The position numbers were made by a program, and so were the translations under genes. This document shows, piece by piece, positions 41,023 to 53,257 of a stretch of DNA of 64,000 nt. The stretch is from assembly GCA_033782935.1 (NCBI GenBank), contig JAWQEG010000169.1, positions 62,001-126,000 on the forward strand, written 5' to 3'. The notes beneath the pieces were generated by a model. The model had not been told where the DNA came from. It saw only the letters and a program-made list of their open reading frames with translations, and made no database searches. The stretch comes from Petrolisthes cinctipes (taxonomy: Eukaryota > Arthropoda > Malacostraca > Decapoda > Porcellanidae). Within the stretch, counting starts at the first letter, position 1. Each line of letters opens with the position of its first letter.

Positions 41023-41670
41023 TTAGCATGTTTTGAGCCTATATTTTGAAAATATTCTAGCACTGAGTAGGCATGTACAGATTGCTTCTGGGACCCCAAA
41101 ATATTGAATTTTCGGGTGTTTTGAGCCTGAATTTGAGATATAAACGGGTACAGAAGATACATGCACATATTGACTCTGGGCATCTAAAATATCGATTTTC
41201 AGCATGTTTTGGGCATGTATTTTGAAAATACTTTAACGCGGAGTAGGCATGTACCGATCGCTTCTGGGACCCCAAAATATCGAATTTTCGGGTGTTTTGG
41301 GCCTTAATTTGAGATATCGACTTTTTGGCACCTAAAATATCAATTTTTAGCATGTTTTGAGCCTATATTTTGAAAATATTCTAGCACTGAGTAGGCAGGT
41401 ACAGATCGCTTCTGGGACCCCAAAATATCGAATTTTCGGGTGTTTTGAGCCTGAATTTGAGATATAAACGGGTACAGAAGATACATGCACATATTGACTT
41501 TGGGCATCTAAAATATCGATTTTCAGCATGTTTTGGGCCTGTATTTTGAAAATACTCTAACACGGAGTAGGCATGTACAGATCGCTTCTGGGACCCCAAA
41601 ATATCGAATTTTCGGGTGTATTGAGCCTGAATTTGAGATATAAACGAGTACTGAAGATGCATGCACATAT
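41023..41670. repeat. Two successive 324-bp long+short dimers
   Basis: The dimers at about 41,023-41,346 and 41,347-41,670 repeat at exactly 324 bp (177 + 147). In each, a long unit with class box TTCTAGCACTGAG is followed by a short unit with class box TTTAACACGGAG or CTCTAACACGGAG. The same dimer occurs at 43,008-43,331 and 43,332-43,655. Confidence 0.83.
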
Positions 41671-42880
41671 CGACTTTTAGGCACCTAAAACATCGATTTT
41701 GAGCATGTTTTGGGCCTGTATTTTGAAAATACTCTAACACGGAGTAGGCATGTACAGATCGCTTCTAGGACCTTAAATATCGAATTTTCGGGTGTATTGG
41801 GTCTGAATTTGAGATATTGTCTTTACGCACCTAAAATATCGATTTTTAGCATGTTTTGAGCCTATATTTTGAAAATCTTCTAGCACTGAGTAGGCATGTA
41901 CAGATCGCTTTTGGGACCCCTAAATATCGAATTTTCGGGTGTTTTGAGCCTGAATTTGAGATATAATCAAGTACAGAAGATGCATGCACATATCGACTAT
42001 TGGGCACCTAAAATATCGATTTTGAGCATGTTTTGAGCCTATATTTTGAAAACATTCTAGCACTGAGTAGGCATGTACAGATCGCTTCTGGGACCCCAAA
42101 ATATCGAATTTTCGGGTGTTTTGAGCCTGAATTTGAGATATAAACGAGTATAGAAGATGCATGCACATATCTACTTTTGGGCACCTAAAACATCGATTTT
42201 GAGCATGTTTTTGGCCTGTATTTTGTAAATACTCTAACATGGAGTAGGCATGTACAGATCGCTTCTGGGACCCCATAATATCGAATTTCCGGGTGTTTTG
42301 GGCCTGAATTTGAGATATCGCCATTACGCACCTAAAATATCGATTTTTAGCATGTTTTGAGCCTATATTTCGAAAATATTCTAGCACTGAGTAGGCATGT
42401 ACAGATCGCTTCTGGGACCCCAAAATATCGAATTTTCGGGTGTTTTGAGCCTGAATTTGAGATATAAACAAGTACAGAAGATGCATGCACATATCGACTA
42501 TTGGGCACCTAAAATATCGATTTTGAGCATGTTTTGAGCCTATATTTTGAAAACATTCTAGCACTGAGTAGGCATGTACAGATCGCTTCTGGGACCCCAA
42601 AATATCGAATTTTCGGGTGTTTTGAGCCTGAATTTGAGATATAAACGGGTACAGAAGATGCATGCACATATCGACTTTTGTGCACCTAAAAGATCGATTT
42701 TCAGTTTGTTTTGAGCATGTATTTTGAAAATACTCTAACACGGAGTAGGCATGTACAGATCGCTTCTGGGACCCCTAAATATCGAATTTTCGGGTGTTTT
42801 GGGACTGAATTTGAAATATCGACTTTTTGGCACCTAAAAGATCGATTTTTAGCATGTTTTTAGCCTATATTTTTAAAATA

Positions 42881-42968
42881 TTCTAGCAATGAGTAGGCAT
42901 GTACAGATTGCTTCTCGGACCCAGAAATATCGATTTTCAGCATGTTTTGGGCATGTATTTTAAAAATA
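42881..42968. repeat. 88-bp half-sized unit (fusion of the two cores)
   Basis: From class box TTCTAGCAATGAG to the next class box is only 88 bp. The sequence enters as half-unit A (anchor, GGACCCAG) but leaves as half-unit B (AAATATCGATTTTCAGC). This is what recombination between the two homologous cores of one unit would produce, and it returns the unit to its presumed ancestral size. Confidence 0.88.
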
Positions 42969-43039
42969 CTCTAACATATTGACTTTTGGCATCTAAAATA
43001 TCGATTTTCAGCATGTTTTTAGCCTATATTTTGAAAATA
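42969..43039. repeat. 71-bp truncated unit
   Basis: Directly after the 88-bp unit, CTCTAACA is joined to CATATTGACTTTTGGC of the long-unit spacer, leaving 71 bp to the next class box. The join lies at a shared ACA. Two consecutive collapsed units mark a local recombination scar. Confidence 0.85.
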
Positions 43040-44974
43040 CTCTAGCACGGAGTAGGCATGTACAGATTGCTTCTGGGACCCCAAAATATTGAATTTTCGG
43101 GTGTTTTGAGCCTGAATTTGAGATATAAACGGGTACAGAAGATACATGCACATATTGACTTTGGGCATCTAAAATATCGATTTTGAGCATGTTTTGGGCA
43201 TGTATTTTGAAAATACTCTAACACGGGGTAGGCATGTACAGATCGCTTCTGGGACCCTAAAATAACGAATTTTAGGGTGTTTTCGGCCTTAATTTGAGAT
43301 ATCGACTTTTTGGCACCTAAAAGATCGATTTTTAGCATGTTTTTAGCCTATATTTTGAAAATATTCTAGCACTGAGTAGGCATGTACAGATTGCTTCTGG
43401 GACCCCAAAATATTGAATTTTCGGGTGTTTTGAGCCTGAATTTGAGATATAAACGGGTACAGAAGATACATGCACGTATTGACTTTGGGCATCTAAAATA
43501 TCGATTTTCAGCATGTTTTGGGCATGTATTTTGAAAATACTCTAACATGGAGTAGGCATGTACAGATCACTTCTGGGACCCCAAAATATCGAATTTTCGA
43601 GTGTTTTGAGCCTGAATTTGAGATATAAACGGGTACTGAAGATGCATGCACATATCGACTTTTGGGCACCTAAAACATCGATTTTGAGTATGTTTTTGGC
43701 CTGTATTTTGAAAATACTCAAACACGGAGTAGGCATGTACAGATCCCTTCTCGAACCCCTAAATATCGAATTTTCGGGTGTTTTGGGACTGAATTTGAGA
43801 TATCGACTTTTTGGCACCTAAAATATCGATTTTGAGCATGTTTTGAGCCTATATTTTGAAAACATTCTAGCACTGAGTAGGCATGTACAGATCGCTTCTG
43901 GGACCCCAAAATATCGAATTTTCGGGTGTTTTGAGCCTGAATTTAAGATATAAACGAGTATAGAAGATGCATACACATATTGACTTTTGGCACCAAAAAT
44001 ATCGATTTTCAGCATGTTTTGGGCCTGAATTTTGAAAATACTCTAACACGGAGTAGGCATGTACAGATCGCTTCTGGGACCCCAAAATATCGAATTTTCG
44101 GGTGTTTAGGGCCTTAATTTGAGATATCGACTTTTTGGCACCTAAAATATCGATTTTTAGCATGTTTTTAGCCTATATTTTGAAAATATTCTAGCACTGA
44201 GTAGGCATGTAGAGATTGCTTCTGGGACCCCAAAATATTGAATTTTCGGGTGTTTTGAGCCTGAATTTGAGATATAAACGAGTACAGAAGATACATGCAC
44301 ATATTGACTTTGGGCATCTAAAATATCGATTTTCAGCATGTTTTAGGCATGTATTTTAAAAATACTCTAACACGGAGTAGGCATGTACAGATCGCTTCTG
44401 GGACCCCAAAATATCGAATTTACGGGTTTTTTGGGCCTGAAATTGAGAAATCGCCTTTACGCACCTAAAATATCGATTTTTAGCATGTTTTGAGCCTATA
44501 TTTTGAAAATATTCTAGCACTGAGTAGGCATGTACAGATTGCTTCTGGGACCCCAAAATATCGAATTTTCGAGTGTTTTGAGCCTGAATTTGAGATATAA
44601 ACGGGTACTGAAGATACATGCACATATCGACTTTTGGGCACCTAAAACATCGATTTTGAGCATGTTTTTGGCCTGTATTTTTAAAATACTCAAACACGGA
44701 GTAGGCATGTACAGATCCCTTCTCGAACCCCTAAATATCGAATTTTCGGGTGTTTTGGGACTGAATTTGAGATATCGACTTTTTGGCACCTAAAATATCG
44801 ATTTTTAGTATGTTTTGAGCCTATATTTTGAAAATATTCTAGCACTGAGTAGGCATGTACAGATCGCTTCTGGGACACCAAAATATCGAATTTTCGGGTG
44901 TTTTGAGCCTGAATTTAAGATATAAACGAGTACAGAAGATGCATGCACATATCGACTTTTGGGCACCTAAAATA

Positions 44975-46320
44975 TCGATTTTGAGCATGTTTTGAGCCTA
45001 TATTTTGAAAACATTCTAGCACTGAGTAGGCATGTACAGATCGCTTCTGGGACCCCAAAATATCGAATTTTCGGGTGTTTTGAGCCTGAATTTAAGATAT
45101 AAACGAGTATAGAAGATGCATACACATATTGACTTTTGGCACCAAAAATATCGTATTTCAGCATGTTTTGGGCCTGAATTTTGAAAATACTCTAACACGG
45201 AGTAGGCATGTACAGATCGCTTCTGGGACCCCAAAATATCGAATTTTCGGGTGTTTAGGGCCAGAATTTGAGAAATAAACGGGTACAGAAGATGCATGCA
45301 CATATCGGCTTTTGGGCACCTAAAAGATCGATTTCCAGTATGTTTTTAACCTGTATTTTGAAACACGGAGTAGGCATGTACAGATCGCTTCTGGGACCCC
45401 AAAATATCGAATTTTAGGGTGTTTTGAGCCTGAATTTGAGATATAAACGGGTACTGAAGATGCATGCACATATCGAATTTTGGGCACCTAAAACATCGAT
45501 TTTGAGCATGTTTTGGGCCTGTATTTTGAAAATACTGTAACACGGAGTAGGCATGTACAGATCGCTTTTGGGACCCTAAAATATCGAATTTTCGGGTGTT
45601 TTGGGCTTGAATTTGAGATATCGCCTTTACGCACCTAAAATATCGATTTTTAGCATTTTTTGAGCCTATATTTTGAAAACATTCTAGCACTAAGTAGGCA
45701 TGTACAGATCGCTTCTGGGACCCAAAAACATCGAATTTTCGGGTGTTTAGGGCCAGAATTTGAGATATAAACGGGTACAGAAGATGCATGCACATATCGA
45801 CTTTTGGGCACCTAAAATATCGATTTCGAGCATGTTTTGAGCCTATATTTTGAAAACATTCTAGCACTGAGTAGGAATGTACAGATCGCTTCTGGGACCC
45901 CAAAATATCGAATTTTCGGGTGTTTAGGGCCAGTATTTGAGATATAAACGGGTACAGAAGATGCATGCACATATCGACTTTTGGGCACCTAAAAGATCGA
46001 TTTTCAGTATGTTTTTGGCCTGTATTTTGAAAATACTCTAACACGGAGTAGGCATGTACAGATCGCTACTGGGACTCCTAAATATCGAATTTTCGGGTGT
46101 TTTGGGCATTAATTTGAAATATCGACTTTTTGGCACCTAAAATATCGATTTTTAGCATGTTTTTAGCCTATATTTTGAAAATATTCCAGCACTGAGTAGG
46201 CATGTACAGATTGCTTCTGGGACCCAAAATATTGAATTTTCGGGTGTTTAGGGCCAGAATTTGAGATATAAACGGGTACAGAAGATGAATGCACATATCG
46301 ACTTTTGGGCACCTAAAAGA
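44975..46320. repeat. 1346-bp HOR, copy 1 (8 units)
   Basis: Counted by the anchor from 45,029, unit lengths are 176, 168, 177, 147, 177, 177, 148 and 176 bp, total 1346. The 168-bp unit has a 9-bp junction deletion (TATTTTGAAACACGGAG). I found essentially no difference from copy 2 by eye, including shared odd variants (GGGACTCCTAAATATCG, ATATTCCAGCACTG, ATTTCGAGCATG). Confidence 0.93.
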
Positions 46321-47666
46321 TCAATTTTGAGCATGTTTTGAGCCTATATTTTGAAAACATTCTAGCACTGAGTAGGCATGTACAGATCGCTTCTGGGACC
46401 CCAAAATATCGAATTTTCGGGTGTTTTGAGCCTGAATTTAAGATATAAACGAGTATAGAAGATGCATACACATATTGACTTTTGGCACCAAAAATATCGT
46501 ATTTCAGCATGTTTTGGGCCTGAATTTTGAAAATACTCTAACACGGAGTAGGCATGTACAGATCGCTTCTGGGACCCCAAAATATCGAATTTTCGGGTGT
46601 TTAGGGCCAGAATTTGAGAAATAAACGGGTACAGAAGATGCATGCACATATCGGCTTTTGGGCACCTAAAAGATCGATTTCCAGTATGTTTTTAACCTGT
46701 ATTTTGAAACACGGAGTAGGCATGTACAGATCGCTTCTGGGACCCCAAAATATCGAATTTTAGGGTGTTTTGAGCCTGAATTTGAGATATAAACGGGTAC
46801 TGAAGATGCATGCACATATCGAATTTTGGGCACCTAAAACATCGATTTTGAGCATGTTTTGGGCCTGTATTTTGAAAATACTGTAACACGGAGTAGGCAT
46901 GTACAGATCGCTTTTGGGACCCTAAAATATCGAATTTTCGGGTGTTTTGGGCTTGAATTTGAGATATCGCCTTTACGCACCTAAAATATCGATTTTTAGC
47001 ATTTTTTGAGCCTATATTTTGAAAACATTCTAGCACTAAGTAGGCATGTACAGATCGCTTCTGGGACCCAAAAACATCGAATTTTCGGGTGTTTAGGGCC
47101 AGAATTTGAGATATAAACGGGTACAGAAGATGCATGCACATATCGACTTTTGGGCACCTAAAATATCGATTTCGAGCATGTTTTGAGCCTATATTTTGAA
47201 AACATTCTAGCACTGAGTAGGAATGTACAGATCGCTTCTGGGACCCCAAAATATCGAATTTTCGGGTGTTTAGGGCCAGTATTTGAGATATAAACGGGTA
47301 CAGAAGATGCATGCACATATCGACTTTTGGGCACCTAAAAGATCGATTTTCAGTATGTTTTTGGCCTGTATTTTGAAAATACTCTAACACGGAGTAGGCA
47401 TGTACAGATCGCTACTGGGACTCCTAAATATCGAATTTTCGGGTGTTTTGGGCATTAATTTGAAATATCGACTTTTTGGCACCTAAAATATCGATTTTTA
47501 GCATGTTTTTAGCCTATATTTTGAAAATATTCCAGCACTGAGTAGGCATGTACAGATTGCTTCTGGGACCCAAAATATTGAATTTTCGGGTGTTTAGGGC
47601 CAGAATTTGAGATATAAACGGGTACAGAAGATGAATGCACATATCGACTTTTGGGCACCTAAAAGA
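46321..47666. repeat. 1346-bp HOR, copy 2 (8 units)
   Basis: This tandem copy of the preceding block is almost identical. At its end it continues into CAGTATGTTTTTTTGG, where copy 1 continues into GAGCATGTTTTGAGCC. Together they look like one of the most recent duplications in the window, unless the assembly duplicated the stretch. Confidence 0.93.
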
Positions 47667-49713
47667 TCAATTTTCAGTATGTTTTTTTGGCCTGTAATTT
47701 GAAAATACTCTAACACGGAGAAATCATGTACAGATCGCTTCTGAGACCCCTAAATATCGAATTTTCGGGTGTTTTGGGCGTTAATTTGAGATATCGCCTT
47801 TACGCACCTAAAATATCGATTTTTTGCACGTTTTGAGCCTATATTTTTAAAATATTCTAGCACTGAGTAGGCATGTAGAGATCGCTTCTGGGACCCCAAA
47901 ATATCGAATTTTCGGGTGTTTAGGGCCAGAATTTGAGAAATAAACGGGTACAGAAGATGCATGCACATATCGACTTTTGGGCACCTAATAGATCGATTTC
48001 CAGTATGTTTTTAACCTGTATTTTGAAACACAGAGTAGGCATGTACAGATCGCTTCTGGGACCCCAAAATATCGAATTTTCGGGTGTTTTGAGCCTGAAT
48101 TTGAGATATAAACGGGTACTGAAGATGCATGCATATATCGAATTTTGGGCACCTAAAACATCGATTTTGAGCATGTTTTGGGCCTGTATTTTGAAAATAC
48201 TGTAACACGGAGTAGGCATGTACAGATCGCTTCTGGGACCCTAAAATATCGAATTTTCGGGTGTTTTGGGCCTGAATTTGAGATATCGCCTTTACGCACT
48301 TGAAATATCGATTTTTATCATGTTTTGAGCTTTTATTTTGAAAATATTCTAGCACTGAGTAGGCATGTACAGATCGCTTCTGGGACCCCAAAATATCGAA
48401 TTTTCGGGTGTTTTGAGATTGAATTTAAGATATAAACGAGTACAGAAGATGCATGCACATATCGACTTTTGTGCACCTAAAATATCGATTTTGAGCATGT
48501 TTTGAGCCTATATTTTGAAAACATTCTAGCACTAAGTAGGCATGTACAGATCGCTTCTGGGACCCAAAAATATAGAATTTTCGGGTGTTTAGGGCCAGTA
48601 TTTGAGATATAAACGGGTACTGAAGATGCATGCACATATCGACTTTTGGGCACCTAAAAGATCGATTTTCAGTATGTTTTTGGCCTGTATTTTGAAAATA
48701 CTCTAACACGGAATAGGCATGTACAGATCGCTTCTGGAACCCCTAAATATCGAATTTTCGGGTGTTTTGGGCCTTAATTTGAGATATCGACTTTTTGGCA
48801 CCTAAAATATCGATTTTTAGCATGTTTTTAGCCTATATTTTGAAAATATTCTAGCACTGAGTAGGCATGTACAGATTGCTTCTGGGACCCAAAATATTGA
48901 ATTTTCGGGTGTTTAGGGCCAGAATTTGAGATATAAACGAGTACAGAAGATGCATGCACATATCGACTTTTGGGTACCTAAAACATCGATTTTGAGCATG
49001 TTTTGAGCCTATATTTTGAAAACATTCTAGCACTGAGTAGGCATGTACAGGTCGCTTATGGGACCCAAAAATATCGAATTTTCGGTTGTTTAGGGCCAGA
49101 ATTTGAGATATAAACGGGTACAGAAGATGCATGCACATACCGATTTTTGGGCACCTAAAATATCGATTTTGAGCATGTTTTGAGCCTATATTTTGAAAAC
49201 ATTCTAGCACTGAGTAGGCATGTACAGATCGCTTCTGGGACCCAAAAATATCGAATTTTCGGGTGTTTAGGGCCAAAATTTGAGATATAAACGGGTACAA
49301 AAGATGCATGCACATATCGACTTTTGGGCACCTAAAAGATCGATTTTCAGTATGTTTTTGGCCTGTATTTTGAAAATACTCTAACACGGAGAAATCATGT
49401 ACAGATCGCTTCTGAGACCCCTAAATATCGAATTTTCGGGTGTTTTGGGCCTTAATTCGAGATATCGCCTTTACGCACCTAAAATATCGATTTTTAGCAC
49501 GTTTTGAGCCTATATTTTTAAAATATTCTAGCACTGAGTAGGCATGTAGAGATCGCTTCTGGGACCCCAAAATATCGAATTTTCGGGTGTTTTGAGCCTG
49601 AATTTAAGATATAAACGAGTACAGAAGATGCATGCACATATCGACTTTTGGGCACCTAAAATATCGATTTTGAGCATGTTTTGAGCCTATATTTTGAAAA
49701 CATTCTAGCACTG

Positions 49714-50215
49714 AGTAGGCATGTACAGATCGCTTCTTGGACCCCAAAATATCGAATTTTCGGGTGTTTTGAGCCTGAATTTGAGATATAAACGAGTATA
49801 GAAGATGCATACACATATTGACTTTGGGCACCAAAAATATCGATTTTCAGCATGTTTTAAGCCTGAATTTTGAAAATACTCTAACACTGAGTAGACATGT
49901 ACAGATCGCTTCTGGGACCCCTAAATATCGAATTTTCGGGAGTTTTTGGGCCTTAATTTGAGATATCGACTTTTTATTCACCTAAAATATCGATTTTTAG
50001 CATGTTTTTAGCCTATATTTTGAAAATATTCTAGCACTGAGTAGGCATGTACAGATGGCTTCTGGGACCCCAAATTATTGAATTTTCGGGTGTTTTGAGC
50101 CTGAATTTGAGATATAAACGAGTACAGAAGATACATGCACATATTGACTTTGGGCATCTAAAATATCGATTTTCAGCATGTTTTGGGCATGTATTTTGAA
50201 AATACTCTAACACGG
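49714..50215. repeat. 502-bp three-unit duplication, copy 1
   Basis: This block repeats immediately at 50,216 with one base less (TTCGGGAGTTTTTGGGCC here, TTCGGGTGTTTTGGGCC there). It comprises two long units and one short. The marker ACTTTTTATTCACC is present in both copies. Confidence 0.9.
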
Positions 50216-50717
50216 AGTAGGCATGTACAGATCGCTTATGGGACCCCAAAATATCGAATTTTCGGGTGTTTTGAGCCTGAATTTGAGATATAAACGAGTA
50301 TAGAAGATGCATACACATATTGACTTTGGGCACCAAAAATATCGATTTTCAGCATGTTTTAAGCCTGAATTTTGAAAATACTCTAACACTGAGTAGACAT
50401 GTACAGATCGCTTCTGGGACCCCTAAATATCGAATTTTCGGGTGTTTTGGGCCTTAATTTGAGATATCGACTTTTTATTCACCTAAAATATCGATTTTTA
50501 GCATGTTTTTAGCCTATATTTTGAAAATATTCTAGCACTGAGTAGGCATGTACAGATGGCTTCTGGGACCCCAAATTATTGAATTTTCGGGTGTTTTGAG
50601 CCTGAATTTGAGATATAAACGAGTACAGAAGATACATGCACATATTGACTTTGGGCATCTAAAATATCGATTTTCAGCATGTTTTGGGCATGTATTTTGA
50701 AAATACTCTAACACGGA
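50216..50717. repeat. 502-bp three-unit duplication, copy 2
   Basis: This is the second copy of the preceding block. The second superunit has only a single copy of the corresponding block near 63,420-63,920, so the copy number of this module differs between the two superunits. Confidence 0.88.
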
Positions 50718-52469
50718 GTAGGCATGTACAGATCGCTTCTGGGACCCCAAAATATCGAATTTTCGGGTGTTTTGAGCCTGAATTTGAGATATAAACGGGT
50801 ACTGAAGATGCATGCACATATCGACTTTTGTGCACCTAAAACATCGATTTTGAGCATGTTTTTAGCCAGTATTTTGAAAATACTCTAACACGGAGTAGGC
50901 ATGTACAGATCCCTTCTGGGACCCCAAAATATAGAATTTTCGGGTGTTTTGGGATTGAATTTGAGATATCGACTTTTTGGCACCTAAAATATCGATTTTT
51001 AGCATGTTTTTAGCCTATATTTTGATAATATTCTAGCACTGAATGTACAGATTGCTTCTGGGACCCCAAAATATTGAATTTTTGGGTGTTTTGAGCCTGA
51101 ATTTGAGATATAAATGGGTACAGAAGATACATGCACATATTGACTTTGGGCATCTAAAATATCGATTTTCAGCATGTTTTGGGCCTGTATTTTGAAAATA
51201 CTCTAACACGGAGTAGGCATGTACAGATCGCTTCTGGGACCCCAAAATATCGAATTTTCGGGTGTATTGAGCCTGAATTTGAGATATAAACGGGTACTGA
51301 AGATGCATGCACATATCGACTTTTAGGCAACTAAAACATCGATTTTGAGCATTTATTTGGCCTGTATTTTGAAAATACTCTAACACGGAGTAGGCGTGTA
51401 CAGATCGCTTCTGGGACCCCAAAATATCGAATTTTCGGGTGTTTTGGGCCTGAATTTGAGATATCGTCTTTACGCACCTAAAATATCAATTTTTAGCATG
51501 TTTTGAGCCTATATTTTGAAAATATTCTAGCACTGAGTAGGCATGTACAGATCGCTTTTGGGACCCCTAAATATCGAATTTTCGGTTGTTTTGAGCCTGA
51601 ATTTGAGATATAAACGGGTACAGAAGATACATGCACATATTGACTTTGGGCATCTAAAATATCGATTTTCAGCATGTTTTGGGCATGTATTTTGAAAATA
51701 CTCTAACACGGAGTAGGCATGTACAGATCGCTTCTGGGACCCCAAAATATCGAATTTTCGAGTGTTTTGGCCTGAATTTGAGATATAAACGGGTACTGAA
51801 GATGAATTCACATATCGACTTTTGGGCACCTAAAACATCGATTTTGAGCATGTTTTGGGAATGTATTTTGTAAATACTCTAACACGGAGTAGGCATGTAC
51901 AGATCGCTTCTGGGACCCTATAATATCGAATTTTCGGGTGTTTTGGGCCTGAATTTGAGATATCGCCTTTACGCACCTAAAATATCGATTTTTAGCATGT
52001 TTTAAGCCTATATTTCGAAAATATTCTAGCACTGAGTAGGCATGTACAGATCGCTTCTGGGACCCCAAAATATCGAATTTTCGGGTGTTTTGAGACTGAA
52101 TTTGAGATATAAACGAGTACAGAAGATGCATGCATATATCGACTATTGGGCACCTAAAATATCGATTTTCAGCATGTTTTGGGCCTGAATTTTGAAAATA
52201 CTCTAACACGGAGTAGGCATGTACAGATCGATTCTGTGACCCCTAAATATCGAATTTTCGGGTGTTTAGGGCCAGAATTTGAGATATAAACGGGTACAGA
52301 AGATGCATGCACATATCGACTTTTGGGCACCTAATAGATCGATTTTCAATATGTTTTTGGCCTGTATTTTGAAAATACTCTAACACGGAGTAGGCATGTA
52401 CAGATCCCTTCTGGGACCCCAAAATATCGAATTTTCGGGTGTTTTGGGACTGAATTTGAGATATCGCCT

Positions 52470-53257
52470 TTACGCACCTAAAATATCGATTTTTAGCATG
52501 TTTTGAGCCTAAATTTTGAAAATATTCTAGCACTGTGTAGGCATGTACAGATCGCTTCTGGGACCCCAAAATATCGAATTTTTGGGTGTTTTGAGCTTGA
52601 ATTTGAGATATAAACGAGTACATAAGATGCATGCACATATCGACTTTTCGGTACTTAAAATATCGATTTTGAGCATGTTTTGAGCCTATACTTTGAAAAC
52701 ATTCTAGTACTGAGTAGGCATGTACAGATCGCTTCTGGTACCCAAAAATATCGAATTTTCGGGTGTTGAGGGCCAGAATTTGAGACATAAACGGGTACAG
52801 AAGATTCATGCACATATCGACTTTTGGGCACCTAAAAGATCGATTTTCAGTATGTTGTTGGCCTGTATTTTGAAAATACTCTAACACGGAGTATGCATGT
52901 ACAGATCGCTTCTTGGACCCCTAAATATCGAATTTTCGGGTGTTTTGGGACTGAATTGGAGATATCGACTTTTTGGCAACTAAAAGATCGATTTTTAGCA
53001 TGTTTTTAACCTATATTTTGAAAATATTCTAGCACTGAGTAGGCATGTACAGATCGCTTCCGGGCCTCCAAAATATCGAATTTTCAGGTTTTTTGAGCTT
53101 GAATTTGAGATATAAACGGGTACTGAAGATACATGCACATATTGACTTTGGGCATCTAAAATATCGATTTTCAGCATGTTTTGGGCATGTATTTTGAAAA
53201 TACTCTAACACGGAGTAGGCATGTACAGATCGCTTCTGGGACCCCAAAATATCGAAT
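52470..53257. repeat. ~790-bp block, copy 1
   Basis: It matches about 54,945-55,732 at an offset of 2474-2475 bp. Shared rare variants are ATCGAATTTTTGGGTG with GAGCTTGAATTTG, CTATACTTTGAAAACATTC and CAGTATGTTGTT. At 53,257 the sequence ATCGAATTTGCGAGTG follows; in the relative it appears one unit later. Confidence 0.82.

Larger units (their letters stand above)
39060..44974. repeat. Start of the right subfamily, irregular with 324-bp dimers
   Basis: From here units carry AAACGAGTACAG, TTTTTGGCACC, GGGCATCTAAAATATCG and CGCCTTTACGCACC, which I do not find to the left. Alternating long and short units give dimers of 324 bp. A longer pattern repeats at 972 bp (three dimers) between 43,542 and 44,514. 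The longest open frame of the window, 273 codons on the reverse strand at 41,920-42,741, is here and is judged non-coding. Confidence 0.88.

Noticed and set aside
41920..42741. Reverse-strand open frame of 273 codons, and similar ones at 39,074-39,868, 38,260-39,024, 13,950-14,621, 23,997-24,668, 45,346-46,044 and 46,692-47,390
   Set aside because: They are readings of the satellite itself. More than one reverse frame is open over most of a unit, starts and ends vary from unit to unit, frames are broken by 174-176-bp and 158-bp units, and no known domain is visible.
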